This document shows, one piece after another, positions 40,579 through 49,933 of a stretch of DNA of 64,000 nt. The position numbers and the translations under genes were made by a program. How positions within the stretch are numbered: the first letter of the stretch is position 1; each line of letters starts with the position of its first letter. The notes under the pieces are model-generated. The model was not told where the DNA came from. It ran no database searches and saw only the letters and a program-made list of their open reading frames with translations. Where the stretch lies: contig NZ_JABAEX010000001.1 in NCBI RefSeq assembly GCF_012843315.1, positions 434,001 through 498,000 of the forward strand, in the 5' to 3' direction. Origin of the DNA: Streptococcus sp. WB01_FAA12 (GTDB taxonomy: Bacteria; Bacillota; Bacilli; Lactobacillales; Streptococcaceae).

Positions 40579-41245
40579 CCAAAATCTCCCTGATTTTCTT
40601 CATGTTTGATAGAGAAATCTGACCTGGAGCACTCGCTTCATCAAGACTCGCAAATGACCAACTTGAACCCGTCACATCTGAAGTGATACGAGATACTTTG
40701 CCCATTTTCCCCATGGAAATGGTCACGTACTCTTGCTCAGGGTTGAGTGTTTTAAATCCTCGTGTGTAGTTCATCAAGTCTAAAACATCTTGCTCCGTAT
40801 GGGCCATAACAGATACTTTGACCACTTTTGGAGAGAGACTGGTCAACTCCGACAGGATTTCCATCATGTTTTCAGGTGTCTCCTGGAAATTATGATAGCT
40901 CAATACGAGATTTGGAAAATCCAACATCTCCTCAAAAACGTCCTTGTAGCTGAAGTACTCAAAATCTACATAATCCGGTTGATAGAGCTGGGTAACTTCC
41001 TTGATGATTTGAACATACTCTTCAGAAGACAGTTCGATTTCTCCTCCCTCTGTGCGAGTCCGAAGGGTAAAGACAAGTTCACGTCCTGCGAATTTCTCAA
41101 AGATAGCGGGTGCTACCTGTAAAATAGCGTCCTTGGCAAGAAAGTCCGCACGCCACTCAATGATATCGGCATCTTCATACCGTGTGGCATCCAGCTCTTG
41201 CGCTTCTTCTAAACTTCTTGGCATCACTGAAACGATTAATTTCAT
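40568..41245 (-). CDS. aroD: 3-dehydroquinate dehydratase, type I
   Basis: A 225-residue class I aldolase-like enzyme. The IIEWRADF substrate block, the Schiff-base Lys in [11 protein letters not shown], and the C-terminal GQIS loop are present. It overlaps the upstream methyltransferase gene by four bases (ATGA-type) and aroE by 11, so translation is coupled along the operon. Confidence 0.94.
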   Translation of the reverse strand: MKLIVSVMPRSLEEAQELDATRYEDADIIEWRADFLAKDAILQVAPAIFEKFAGRELVFTLRTRTEGGEIELSSEEYVQIIKEVTQLYQPDYVDFEYFSYKDVFEEMLDFPNLVLSYHNFQETPENMMEILSELTSLSPKVVKVSVMAHTEQDVLDLMNYTRGFKTLNPEQEYVTISMGKMGKVSRITSDVTGSSWSFASLDEASAPGQISLSNMKKIREILDEA

Positions 41246-42405
41246 CTACTAACCTTCATACTAATCACCTTGAGGTAATTACTGCTTTCATCTTTTTTAT
41301 TATAGGCAAAGTCTGCTGGAAGTCCGTATTTATTCAGGACTTGATACCTTCTTCCTGCAAAACCTTTATCAATTTGTTCTGTAAATTTCTGGCGGGAAAC
41401 ATTGGCAGCATTGTTACTAGCAATGATAATGCCTCCCGGATTTAAAATTTCTAGACTCTGGGAAATCAGCTTGTGATAGTCCTTAGCCACAGAAAATGTT
41501 TGTTTTTTATTGCGAGCAAAGCTCGGCGGATCCAGGACAATCACATCGTAGGTCAGACCTTTTCGCTTGGCATACTTGAAATATTCAAAGACATCCATAA
41601 CGATAAAACGATGGTTTTCTGTGCTGAGTCCATTTGCCTGAAAATGAGCTTCTGACAGCTCTCTGGACCGTTTGGCCAAGTCGACAGAAGTCGTCTCACT
41701 TGCACCTCCCATAGCTGCAGCAACTGAAAAGGCAGCTGTATAGGAAAACATATTGAGCAAGGACTTGCCCATGGCTAAACCGTCAACCAAACTCCCACGA
41801 ACCTCATGCTGATCTAAGAAAATCCCTGTCATCAAGCCATCATTCATAAAGACTTGATAGAGCACGCCATTCTCAAGAACAGTAAAGTAGTCTGGCGCTT
41901 CCTCACCATAGACATGAGCAGACTCGTAATCTAGATCTTTAAAACGAATCTTCTCATAAGCCCCCAAGACCTCAGGAAAGACTTCCTTAAAAGCCTTTAC
42001 AATAACCTTACGAATCTGGTAAACATAGGAGTTATACCAAGAAAAGACCACATAATCTCCGTAGAGATCAATAGTCAGACCACCAAAACCATCCCCCTCT
42101 TGGTTAAAAAGGCGAAAGGCAGTGGTCAAGTCATCCTGATAATATGGCTTTCTAGCTTCCTTGGCCTTACGAAACAGAATTTCAAAAAAGGCTTGATTGA
42201 AACGAACCTTTTCCTTGCTGACCAACCAACCAATGCCCTTGTTCTGCTGAGAAAGATAGGCACTCCCTAAAAACTTCCCATCTTGACTAAGAACTTCTAC
42301 TTCCTGATCCGTCAGATCAATATCTGTTAAATCACTTGCTTCCAAAAGAACTAGACCCTTAGCTAGCTTTTTTTCAACACGTCTGCTGACCCTAATTCTA
42401 TTCAT
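41242..42405 (-). CDS. Class I SAM-dependent rRNA methyltransferase, RlmI/RlmK-like
   Basis: A 387-residue protein with an N-terminal PUA-like RNA-binding domain ([19 protein letters not shown]) and a C-terminal Rossmann methyltransferase domain ([19 protein letters not shown], then [11 protein letters not shown] as motif IV). It is close to the 23S rRNA m5C1962 enzyme RlmI and its Gram-positive YwbD-like relatives. The frame opens with a TTG at 42441, but that codon lies in the -35 element; ATG 42405 is the plausible start. No ribosome site precedes it, because the -10 is only eight bases away. It leads the aro operon. Confidence 0.85.
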   Translation of the reverse strand: MNRIRVSRRVEKKLAKGLVLLEASDLTDIDLTDQEVEVLSQDGKFLGSAYLSQQNKGIGWLVSKEKVRFNQAFFEILFRKAKEARKPYYQDDLTTAFRLFNQEGDGFGGLTIDLYGDYVVFSWYNSYVYQIRKVIVKAFKEVFPEVLGAYEKIRFKDLDYESAHVYGEEAPDYFTVLENGVLYQVFMNDGLMTGIFLDQHEVRGSLVDGLAMGKSLLNMFSYTAAFSVAAAMGGASETTSVDLAKRSRELSEAHFQANGLSTENHRFIVMDVFEYFKYAKRKGLTYDVIVLDPPSFARNKKQTFSVAKDYHKLISQSLEILNPGGIIIASNNAANVSRQKFTEQIDKGFAGRRYQVLNKYGLPADFAYNKKDESSNYLKVISMKVSR

Positions 42406-42412
42406 AGCTACT

Positions 42413-42441
42413 ATTATAGCAAATTTTATGACAATTCTCAA
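42413..42441 (-). promoter_or_regulatory. Promoter of the rlmI-like/aro operon
   Basis: TTGAGA (42441-42436) and TATAAT (42418-42413) are 17 bases apart with TGC before the -10. The predicted start of transcription is 42406 or 42405, which is the A of the ATG or the base before it. Confidence 0.75.
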
Positions 42442-42605
42442 AAAAGAAACCGTTTAACCATCTATACTTTAGTTTATTAAGTGTCATTTTTGTTAAAATA
42501 AGTTTACTCAATTTATTTTTTCTCCTAAACATTATTTCTCTAGCAATGGGAAGGAAATAGTGTCTTTAAAAATAGACAATTTCAGAAATGAGTATAGAAT
42601 CTTGC

Positions 42606-42617
42606 GCAAACGTTTGC
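42606..42617. promoter_or_regulatory. Catabolite-responsive (cre/LacI-type) operator
   Basis: GCAAACGTTTGC is a perfect 12-base palindrome with the central CG of CcpA and MalR-type sites. It overlaps the -35 of the amylase promoter, so binding would repress. Confidence 0.75.
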
Positions 42618-42642
42618 CTAGTTCTAAACTTTATGGTAGAAT
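42614..42642 (+). promoter_or_regulatory. Amylase promoter
   Basis: TTGCCT (42614-42619) and TAGAAT (42637-42642) are 17 bases apart, and TGG precedes the -10. Confidence 0.75.
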
Positions 42643-42675
42643 AAAACACAACATTGATAAGCAAGAGGAAAAACA

Positions 42676-44124
42676 ATGCAAAATCAGACACTTATGCAAT
42701 ACTTTGAATGGTATCTGCCTCACGACGGCCAACACTGGGCTCGACTGACAAATGACGCAGAACATCTAGCAAACCTTGGTATCAGCCATGTCTGGATGCC
42801 ACCTGCCTTCAAGGCAACCAACGAAAAAGATGTAGGCTATGGTGTTTACGATCTTTTTGACCTAGGTGAATTTAACCAAAAAGGGACTGTCCGCACCAAG
42901 TATGGGTTTAAAGAAGACTATCTTCAAACGATTCAGACTCTCAAGGAGCATGGAATCCAACCTATGGCTGATGTGGTGCTCAATCACAAGGCCGCTGCTG
43001 ATCATATGGAAGCCTTTCAGGTTATTGAAGTGGACCCTGAGGATCGTACCGTTCAACTAAGCGAGCCCTTTACTATCAATGGCTGGACTCACTTTACTTT
43101 CGATGGTCGCCAAGATACCTACAATGACTTCCACTGGCACTGGTACCACTTCACAGGTACAGACTATGATGCCAAACGCCGTAAGTCTGGCATTTACCTG
43201 ATTCAGGGGGACAATAAAGGTTGGGCAAATGAGGAATTGGTCGATAACGAAAACGGCAACTACGACTACCTCATGTATGCTGACCTAGACTTTAAGCATC
43301 CTGAAGTCATCCAAAACATCTATGACTGGGCTGACTGGTTCATGGAAACGACTGGTGTGGCAGGATTCCGCTTGGATGCCGTTAAACACATCGACTCCTT
43401 CTTTATGGGCAATTTCATCCGTGATATGAAGGAAAAATACGGAGAAGATTTCTATGTTTTTGGGGAATTTTGGAATCCAGACAAGGAAGCCAATCTAGAC
43501 TATCTTGAAAAAACAGAAGAACGCTTTGACCTTGTCGATGTTCGCCTCCACCAGAATCTCTTTGAAGCCAGTCAAGCTGGATCAAGCTACGACCTTCGTA
43601 CTATTTTTACTGATAGCTTGGTTGAACTCAAGCCTGACAAAGCTGTCACTTTCGTTGACAACCATGATACTCAACGAGGACAAGCCCTTGAGTCTACTGT
43701 TGAAGAATGGTTCAAGCCAGCAGCCTATGCCCTTATTCTATTACGCCAAGATGGACTTCCATGTGTCTTTTACGGAGACTATTACGGTATTTCAGGGCAA
43801 TTTGCTCAACAAGATTTCAGAGAAGTTCTTGACCGTCTCCTAGCCATCCGAAAAGACTTGGCCTATGGAGAGCAAACAGACTACTTTGATGATGCCAACT
43901 GTATTGGATGGGTACGTTCAGGTGCTGCACATCAATCCCCAATCGCTGTCCTTATCTCAAATGACCAAGAAAACAGCAAGTCTATGTTTGTTGGTCAAGA
44001 ATGTGCTAACCAAACCTTTGTAGATTTACTTGGAAATAACCAAGACCAAGTCACAATTGATGCTGACGGTTATGGAGATTTTCCAGTAGCAGCGGGTTCA
44101 GTCAGTGTCTGGGCAGCAAAATAA
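42676..44124 (+). CDS. Cytoplasmic alpha-amylase (GH13)
   Basis: A 482-residue GH13 enzyme without signal peptide, so it acts on imported or stored alpha-glucans and maltodextrins inside the cell. The four GH13 regions are visible: DVVLNHKAA, GFRLDAVKH (nucleophile Asp), FGEFW (acid/base Glu) and FVDNHDTQ. The start has AGAGGAA about six bases before the ATG. A LacI-family operator overlaps its promoter, so it should be low in glucose. The flanking genes are unrelated. Confidence 0.95.
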   Translation: MQNQTLMQYFEWYLPHDGQHWARLTNDAEHLANLGISHVWMPPAFKATNEKDVGYGVYDLFDLGEFNQKGTVRTKYGFKEDYLQTIQTLKEHGIQPMADVVLNHKAAADHMEAFQVIEVDPEDRTVQLSEPFTINGWTHFTFDGRQDTYNDFHWHWYHFTGTDYDAKRRKSGIYLIQGDNKGWANEELVDNENGNYDYLMYADLDFKHPEVIQNIYDWADWFMETTGVAGFRLDAVKHIDSFFMGNFIRDMKEKYGEDFYVFGEFWNPDKEANLDYLEKTEERFDLVDVRLHQNLFEASQAGSSYDLRTIFTDSLVELKPDKAVTFVDNHDTQRGQALESTVEEWFKPAAYALILLRQDGLPCVFYGDYYGISGQFAQQDFREVLDRLLAIRKDLAYGEQTDYFDDANCIGWVRSGAAHQSPIAVLISNDQENSKSMFVGQECANQTFVDLLGNNQDQVTIDADGYGDFPVAAGSVSVWAAK

Positions 44125-44137
44125 ACCTATCAGTTAC

Positions 44138-44167
44138 AAACCAAATCAAACCGGATTTGGCTTTTTT
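44138..44167 (+). terminator. Amylase terminator
   Basis: CCAAATC / GATTTGG stem with TTTTTT following on the plus strand, 14 bases after the stop. Confidence 0.8.
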
Positions 44168-44174
44168 GTATTCA

Positions 44175-44206
44175 CAAAAAGACCTACCCAAATGGATAGA
44201 TCTTTA
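44175..44206 (-). terminator. alaS terminator
   Basis: AAAGATCTATCC and GGTAGGTCTTT pair with minor mismatches around ATTTG and are followed by TTTTTG on the minus strand. Confidence 0.75.
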
Positions 44207-44211
44207 TTGTC

Positions 44212-46830
44212 TTATAATTTACCTGCTACTGCCTCCAAGAGTTCTTGGATTTTCGCTTGGTTGCTTCCTCCTGCCATGGCCATGTCTGGTTTACCACCAC
44301 CACGTCCATCGACGATTGGAGCCAATTCTTTGACAAGGTTTCCTGCATGTACATCTTTTGACTTGCTAGCTACAAGGACATTTACTTTGTCGTCAATAGC
44401 TGCGACTAAGACAAGCACGTCAGAGTAGTCTTTTTGTTTCCAGTTGTCCGCAAAGGTACGAAGAGCACCAGCGTCAGATACAGAAACTTGGCTTGCAATG
44501 TAACGGTGTCCGCTAACTTCCTTAACATCCTTGAAGACATCACCAGCAGCTGCGGCTGCGGCTTTTTCCTTCAATTCTGCATTTTCTTTTTGCAATTGAC
44601 GGAGTTGCTCTTGAAGTCCTTCTACTTTATGAGGTACTTCTTTGAGTTGAGGTGCTTTCAAGGTTGCTGCTACTGCTTTCAGAGCGTCTTCTTGCTCACG
44701 GTAGGCTTCAAAGGCTTCTTTACCAGTCACTGCCAAGATACGACGAGTTCCTGATCCAATCCCTTCTTCTTTGACAATCTTGAAGAGACCAATTTCAGAA
44801 GTGTTGCCAACGTGGGTACCACCACAGAGTTCCACAGAGTAATCGCCAATCGTCACAACACGGACTTCCTTACCGTATTTCTCACCAAAGAGGGCCATAG
44901 CTCCCATTTCTTTGGCTGTGTCAATATCTGTCTCAACAGTCTTGACTGCAAGAGCTTCCCAGATTTTCTCATTGACTTGTTGCTCGATAGAACGGAGTTC
45001 TTCTGCAGTCACTGCTTGGAAATGAGTGAAGTCAAAGCGAAGGAATTCAACTTCATTAAGTGAACCTGCTTGAGTTGCGTGGCTTCCAAGGATATTGTGA
45101 AGCGCTGCATGAAGCAAGTGAGTCGCCGTGTGATTCTTCATGACACGAAGACGACGGTCAGTATCAATTACCAAAGTATATTCTGCATTCAAAGTAAGCG
45201 GAGCATGAACTTCAACAGTATGAAGCGGCTGGCCGTTTGGTGCTTTTTGAACATCTGTCACAGTAGCTACGACATTTCCATCAGCGTCCAAGATTTGTCC
45301 GTGGTCAGCAACCTGTCCACCCATTTCAGCGTAGAATGGCGTTTCCGCAAAGATAAGTGAGGCAGTTCCTTCAGAAACAGCTTCTACTTCTGCATTGTCC
45401 GATATGATAGCCACCAATTTAGAAGACAATTGTGATGCTTCATAGTTAAAGATGCTCTCAACAGTGATATTTTGGAGGGTTTCATTTTGCATACCCATTG
45501 AGCCACCTTTAACAGCTGACGCACGCGCGCGTTCTTGCTGTTCTTTCATGGCTGCTTCAAAGCCTTCACGGTCTACAGTCATCCCAGCTTCTTCAGCGAT
45601 TTCTTCTGTCAATTCCACTGGGAATCCATAGGTGTCATAAAGCTTGAATACATCTGAACCTGCAATCACTGATTGACCTTTTTCTTTCAAGTCTGCTACG
45701 ATACCTTGGGCAAAGTGTTGACCTGAGTGAAGGGTTCGAGCGAATGACTCTTCCTCGCTCTTAACGATTTTCTCGATAAAGTCACGTTTCTCAAGTACTT
45801 CTGGGTAGTAGCTTTCCATGATTTTTCCAACAGTTGGAACGAGTTTGTAAAGGAAAGGTTCGTTGATTCCCAATTTTTGACCATGCATAGAAGCACGACG
45901 GAGGAGACGACGAAGGACATAACCACGGCCTTCATTTCCTGGAAGGGCACCATCACCAATGGCAAATGAAAGAGAACGGATGTGGTCCGCAATGACCTTG
46001 AAGCTCATATTATCGCCATCTTGGTCATAAACCTTGCCAGACAACTTCTCAACTTCACGAATAATCGGCATGAAGAGGTCTGTTTCAAAGTTTGTCTTAG
46101 CACCTTGGATAACGGCTACCAAACGCTCTAAACCAGCGCCCGTATCAATGTTCTTGTGTGGCAATTCCTTGTATTCGCTACGAGGAACAGCAGGATCCGC
46201 GTTAAATTGTGATAAAACAATGTTCCAGATTTCGATATAACGGTCGTTTTCGATATCTTCTGCAAGCAGACGAAGACCAATATTTTCTGGGTCAAAAGCT
46301 TCCCCACGGTCAAAGAAGATCTCAGTATCAGGTCCAGAAGGTCCCGCACCGATTTCCCAGAAATTGTCTTCGATTGGGATCAAGTGGCTTGGATCCACTC
46401 CTACTTCAATCCAGCGGTTGTAAGAATCTTTATCGTCTGGATAGTAAGTCATGTAGAGTTTTTCAGCTGGGAAGTCAAACCATTCTGGGCTTGTCAAAAG
46501 CTCATAAGCCCAAGTGATAGCTTCATCACGGAAGTAATCCCCGATAGAGAAGTTCCCCAACATTTCAAACATAGTATGGTGACGCGCAGTCTTCCCTACG
46601 TTTTCAATATCGTTAGTACGGATAGCTTTCTGCGCATTGGTGATACGCGGATTTTCAGGTTTGATAGTTCCGTCAAAGTACTTCTTAAGAGTGGCTACCC
46701 CAGAGTTGATCCACAAAAGAGTTGGGTCGTTTACAGGAACCAAGCTAACTGATGGTTCTACAGAGTGGCCTTTGCTTGCCCAGAAATCTAGCCACATTTG
46801 GCGAACTTGAGCACTAGATAGTTGTTTCAT
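44212..46830 (-). CDS. alaS: Alanyl-tRNA synthetase
   Basis: An 872-residue class II synthetase. It has the N-terminal aminoacylation domain ([11 protein letters not shown], a motif 2 region around [28 protein letters not shown]), the editing domain with zinc ligands [10 protein letters not shown] and CGGTHV, a coiled-coil linker (about residues 710-745, many Leu/Glu/Gln/Lys) and the C-Ala domain ending in [15 protein letters not shown]. It follows the LURP-one gene by 21 bases and shares its T-box leader, so its expression should follow the charging state of tRNA-Ala. Confidence 0.97.
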   Translation of the reverse strand: MKQLSSAQVRQMWLDFWASKGHSVEPSVSLVPVNDPTLLWINSGVATLKKYFDGTIKPENPRITNAQKAIRTNDIENVGKTARHHTMFEMLGNFSIGDYFRDEAITWAYELLTSPEWFDFPAEKLYMTYYPDDKDSYNRWIEVGVDPSHLIPIEDNFWEIGAGPSGPDTEIFFDRGEAFDPENIGLRLLAEDIENDRYIEIWNIVLSQFNADPAVPRSEYKELPHKNIDTGAGLERLVAVIQGAKTNFETDLFMPIIREVEKLSGKVYDQDGDNMSFKVIADHIRSLSFAIGDGALPGNEGRGYVLRRLLRRASMHGQKLGINEPFLYKLVPTVGKIMESYYPEVLEKRDFIEKIVKSEEESFARTLHSGQHFAQGIVADLKEKGQSVIAGSDVFKLYDTYGFPVELTEEIAEEAGMTVDREGFEAAMKEQQERARASAVKGGSMGMQNETLQNITVESIFNYEASQLSSKLVAIISDNAEVEAVSEGTASLIFAETPFYAEMGGQVADHGQILDADGNVVATVTDVQKAPNGQPLHTVEVHAPLTLNAEYTLVIDTDRRLRVMKNHTATHLLHAALHNILGSHATQAGSLNEVEFLRFDFTHFQAVTAEELRSIEQQVNEKIWEALAVKTVETDIDTAKEMGAMALFGEKYGKEVRVVTIGDYSVELCGGTHVGNTSEIGLFKIVKEEGIGSGTRRILAVTGKEAFEAYREQEDALKAVAATLKAPQLKEVPHKVEGLQEQLRQLQKENAELKEKAAAAAAGDVFKDVKEVSGHRYIASQVSVSDAGALRTFADNWKQKDYSDVLVLVAAIDDKVNVLVASKSKDVHAGNLVKELAPIVDGRGGGKPDMAMAGGSNQAKIQELLEAVAGKL

Positions 46831-46851
46831 ATTGTCTCCTTATTTACTTGT

Positions 46852-47337
46852 TTAATTTGATTGGCTTTCCAGCATTTCCACATAGTCAATCGCGACACAA
46901 AGGGAAATGACCAGATCTGCATAAGAGTCTTCATAGACGGTTACGGTGTAGGTTGAGGTCAAATGGAAAATCTCTTTCCGAATCTCGGCGACAAGCTGAT
47001 CACAATCATCCAGCAATTTGAAATTTAAATCCCAGATATTGCCCTCAATACGAAGTCCCAGATTATCAAACTCATACTTATCCCGCCAGAAGGTCAACTT
47101 CTTACGAATGACGAAATTTGAACCGTTTCGTAGCTGAATAGTAAAGCGAGGAAGTAAGGTGAAAAATTCTTTACTAATCTCACTAACTTGTTCACCATCG
47201 GCATCATAGATGGTAAAGGTCTTAGGGATTTGGAAGAAAGAACCCTCCACCTGATAGTTCACTACTCCTCTATCATCCTTGATATCAAAGCGTTCGCCCC
47301 CAAGACGAAACTTTTGTTTCACGAGAAATGTCTTCAT
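46852..47337 (-). CDS. LURP-one-related (YxjI/tubby-like) protein
   Basis: A 161-residue soluble beta-barrel-type protein of the LURP-one/YxjI family, related to tubby C-terminal domains; no enzyme function is known. The family's FLVKQKFRLGGERFDIKDD start and repeated strand pattern are present. ATG 47337 is preferred to the upstream TTG because GGAGGTG directly precedes it. It lies between the T-box leader and alaS, so it is coexpressed with alanyl-tRNA synthetase; the reason is unknown. Confidence 0.85.
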   Translation of the reverse strand: MKTFLVKQKFRLGGERFDIKDDRGVVNYQVEGSFFQIPKTFTIYDADGEQVSEISKEFFTLLPRFTIQLRNGSNFVIRKKLTFWRDKYEFDNLGLRIEGNIWDLNFKLLDDCDQLVAEIRKEIFHLTSTYTVTVYEDSYADLVISLCVAIDYVEMLESQSN

Positions 47338-47349
47338 AAACACCTCCAA

Positions 47350-47530
47350 AAATCAAAAGACAAGCTCACATCACGAAGGGCGAAAAACCGCGGTACCACC
47401 TTCATTCAATGAACTTGTCATTCTCTTATTCTTATGCAATTGTCTGATTGAGTAGCATGACTTCCTAGCTTAGATGGCTCGCAGCACCGCCATTTCTCTG
47501 GACTAAGATGATTGAAAATCAATTCTCAAC
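47350..47530 (-). ncRNA. T-box leader (tRNA-Ala type by context)
   Basis: The leader holds the T-box core GGTGGTACCGCGG (47400-47388, minus strand), which pairs with the tRNA acceptor end. Upstream, a stem I-like hairpin with ATGGC/GCCAT arms and a GGTGC...TGCGA loop is visible. Downstream, a GACAAG...CTTGTC hairpin followed by TTTTGATTTTT is the competing terminator. Two GCT triplets near 47450-47475 are candidate Ala specifiers. tRNA-Ala specificity is inferred mainly from the downstream alaS. Confidence 0.9.
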
Positions 47531-47536
47531 TCTCTT

Positions 47537-47565
47537 ATTATATCGTTTTTTTAAGTTTGAGTCAA
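47537..47565 (-). promoter_or_regulatory. T-box/alaS operon promoter
   Basis: TTGACT (47565-47560) and TATAAT (47542-47537) on the minus strand with 17 bases between. Confidence 0.85.
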
Positions 47566-47622
47566 CTGGGAAAGATTCTTAACTAATAGTAGTGAGTTAG
47601 CTTTCTAAATTAACGTTTTAAT

Positions 47623-47799
47623 TTATCTAGATCTACTTTGTGATGTTTGATGAGTTTTAGGCTTATAAATTGAAATTTTAACTCGTGTACGTTTCAAATC
47701 AACTTCCTCTCCTACTTTCGGACTTTGATCTACTACAGTCCCCTCCGAGGTACCTTCAGAAGCAGTTGAAACTTCTACTATTTCAATATTTCCTGCTCT
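47623..47799 (-). pseudogene. PASTA-domain gene remnant
   Basis: In one minus-strand frame, 58 codons read like a PASTA domain end ([16 protein letters not shown], then [10 protein letters not shown]) before a stop at 47623. The frame is closed at 47800 by a TAG, and no start or ribosome site is seen; further upstream sequence shows only broken frames. PASTA domains occur in extracellular parts of Ser/Thr kinases and penicillin-binding proteins. This looks like the surviving C-terminal stub of such a surface protein. I see nothing else in the gap 47566-47879. Confidence 0.6.
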
Positions 47800-47879
47800 C
47801 TAACAATTTCTCTATTTTCATCTCTTCACCATTCCTATTTTATAAGACGATTTCTTTCCCACTGTTCTATTTTCTCCTC

Positions 47880-48704
47880 CTAATTTGCATTATAACCATG
47901 CTCCTTTGATTTTAAAACTTCTTTCCACCATGATTCACGCCTCAAAACAAAATTATCATCAATCTTACCATTGTAGTTTTCCAATACAGAGTATTGAAAA
48001 TTTTCTTTAACGTAATTTAACCCTTGTTTTTCAACTAAAATCCTAAGTTCTTTATTGCCACCATGTCCATTATCCACATAGGATTGCCAACGTTGTAAAA
48101 GCATACCATAGTTTGAAGTTGCTGAGCCTATATATAATTTACCATTCTGCTTATCCGTAATAAGATAAACAGCTTTTTGATTTTGTAAAGCAGTTATCCA
48201 ATCTTTTTTTCTCAAACGTAAAATCAATTCTAATTCTTTGTAAGATAAAGAAATATTATCATATCCCGGAAATTCTTCTCCTCCAAATGAATCTGATAAC
48301 AATTGTTCTATCACAAGTTTTTCCTTACAAGTTGTATACTTTAGAACTGAACCTCTAGATTCTTTTCTGTACCGAATAATTAGACGACCAAAAAGGGCTG
48401 AATATTCTTTTAGTTCAATTCCTTCATAATTTTGTCCTTCAGTAACAAAAAGTTCCTTACTCACTTCTTTTATAGTAGTTAATAACCATTTGTTATTATC
48501 AATCTTAATGAAATTTATGACAATATCTCCAACATTGAAATATCGCTTATTTGTTCTCCAAAACAAGTTGTAGTTATTAATTATTTCCTCGTCTCTCAAA
48601 TAGGTCTGAATTGGATTTTCACCCGTCCAATTATTAAATTTCACCTTGAATTTTCTTTTATTTTGATCACTTATATTCAAAATATCGTTTAACTTTAGAT
48701 CCAT
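47880..48704 (-). CDS. GIY-YIG domain protein
   Basis: A 274-residue protein with a C-terminal GIY-YIG nuclease-like domain: AVYLITDKQNGKLYIGSA near residue 180 carries the paired Y(I/L)-YIG motif, followed by an Arg (QRW), and a Glu near the end (RRESWWKEVL) fits the catalytic set. The N-terminal 160 residues are unfamiliar and may bind DNA. It is AT-rich compared with its neighbours and sits alone beside a PASTA remnant. Start 48704 (MDLKLN) is favoured by a purine-rich GGGGGAAGAG site; the frame also opens at 48722. Function is unknown; an orphan endonuclease is likely. Confidence 0.7.
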   Translation of the reverse strand: MDLKLNDILNISDQNKRKFKVKFNNWTGENPIQTYLRDEEIINNYNLFWRTNKRYFNVGDIVINFIKIDNNKWLLTTIKEVSKELFVTEGQNYEGIELKEYSALFGRLIIRYRKESRGSVLKYTTCKEKLVIEQLLSDSFGGEEFPGYDNISLSYKELELILRLRKKDWITALQNQKAVYLITDKQNGKLYIGSATSNYGMLLQRWQSYVDNGHGGNKELRILVEKQGLNYVKENFQYSVLENYNGKIDDNFVLRRESWWKEVLKSKEHGYNAN

Positions 48705-48755
48705 GACAAACTCTTCCCCCATAATATTTGCTTAATTTTACACCCCTCATATATT

Positions 48756-48784
48756 ATTATACAAAAAGGTGTGGTTAGGCGCAA
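48756..48784 (-). promoter_or_regulatory. GIY-YIG gene promoter
   Basis: TTGCGC (48784-48779) and TATAAT (48761-48756) are 17 bases apart on the minus strand. Confidence 0.7.
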
Positions 48785-48816
48785 ACTTTTATAAGTTTGA
48801 TTTATTAATTTCATCA

Positions 48817-48848
48817 TAAAAAACGAAGCAGCTTGACTGATTCGTTTT
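48817..48848 (-). terminator. potABCD operon terminator
   Basis: AAACGAATCAG / CTGCTTCGTTT stem with one mismatch and a TCAAG loop, with a T run on the minus strand, about 15 bases after the potD stop. Confidence 0.85.
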
Positions 48849-48862
48849 CTTTGTATCTACTC

Positions 48863-49933
48863 CTACTTCCGATACATTTTAAACTGTAGGAAGAGGTCGC
48901 TATATTTGCCTGTCCATTTATGGTCAAATTTCTCATAAACTTCTAGGTTTTTCATGGTATCAGCGTCTGGATAGAAGGACTTGTCTTCTTTGGTCTCCTC
49001 TGGGAGCAGTTCCTTAGCCGTGTTATTTGGTGTTGCATAGCCGACATATTCCGCATTTTTAAGGGCATTTTCGGGTTTCAACATAAAGTTGATAAAGGCA
49101 TAGGCGGCATCTTGGTTTTTCACGGTTTTTGGAATGACCATGTTATCAAACCAGAGATTGCTAGCCTCAGTAGGCACAACATATTTGAGGTTAGGATTTT
49201 TCTCCAACATCTGGCTGGCTTCCCCAGAGAAGGTCACGCCGATAGCAGCATTATTCTGAATCATGTAGCCCTTCATCTCGTCAGCAACGATAGCCTTAAT
49301 ATTTGGAGTCAGTTTATATAGTTTGTCTACTGTCTCTTCCAACTGCTGAGGATCCTTTGAGTTGAGACTGTAGCCCAGCGAGTTAAGCCCGAGTCCCAGC
49401 ACCTCACGCGCCCCATCAAAGAGCATGATGGAATCCTTGTATTCTGGCTTCCAGAGGTCATCCCAATGCTCAGGTGCCTTATCTACCATGGTTTCATTGT
49501 AGACAATTCCCAAAGTCCCCCAGAAGTATGGGATGGAGAATTTATTGCCCGGGTCAAAAGACTGGTTGAGAAACTCTGGTCCGATATTTTCGATTCCTTC
49601 AATTTTTGAATAATCCAGAGGGAGTAAGAGGTCTTCGTCCTTCATCTTGTTGATCATGTATTCACTTGGGATGGCAATATCATAGGTTGTTCCACCCTGC
49701 TTGATCTTGGTATACATGGCTTCGTTGGAGTCAAAGGTCTCGTACTGGACTTGGATCCCTGTTTCTTCTGTGAATTTCTCCAAAAGTTCTGGATCGATAT
49801 AATCCCCCCAGTTGTAGATAACCAGTTTTTGACTATCTCGACTGTTGATTTTACTATCTAGATGAGTCGCAATCCCCCACAAAACTAGGATAATGGCTAC
49901 AATTCCTGCTAAAAATGAATAGAGTTTTTTCAT
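48863..49933 (-). CDS. potD: Spermidine/putrescine-binding protein
   Basis: A 356-residue extracellular substrate-binding protein of the polyamine importer. An N-terminal hydrophobic segment (residues 5-24) has no cysteine lipobox, so it is either an uncleaved anchor or an unusual signal peptide. The mature part carries the PotD blocks YNWGDYIDPELLEKF and PSEYMINKM, and the acidic pocket region. It overlaps potC by four bases. It is the last gene of murB-potABCD. Confidence 0.95.
   Translation of the reverse strand: MKKLYSFLAGIVAIILVLWGIATHLDSKINSRDSQKLVIYNWGDYIDPELLEKFTEETGIQVQYETFDSNEAMYTKIKQGGTTYDIAIPSEYMINKMKDEDLLLPLDYSKIEGIENIGPEFLNQSFDPGNKFSIPYFWGTLGIVYNETMVDKAPEHWDDLWKPEYKDSIMLFDGAREVLGLGLNSLGYSLNSKDPQQLEETVDKLYKLTPNIKAIVADEMKGYMIQNNAAIGVTFSGEASQMLEKNPNLKYVVPTEASNLWFDNMVIPKTVKNQDAAYAFINFMLKPENALKNAEYVGYATPNNTAKELLPEETKEDKSFYPDADTMKNLEVYEKFDHKWTGKYSDLFLQFKMYRK

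Noticed and set aside
42405..42441. TTG at 42441 as start of the rlmI-like gene
   Set aside because: The codon overlaps the -35 hexamer of the operon promoter, so it cannot lie in the transcript.
47685..47909. Plus-strand hydrophobic open frame of 74 codons
   Set aside because: It is the antisense of the PASTA remnant and of a T/C-rich gap; the hydrophobicity comes from base composition.
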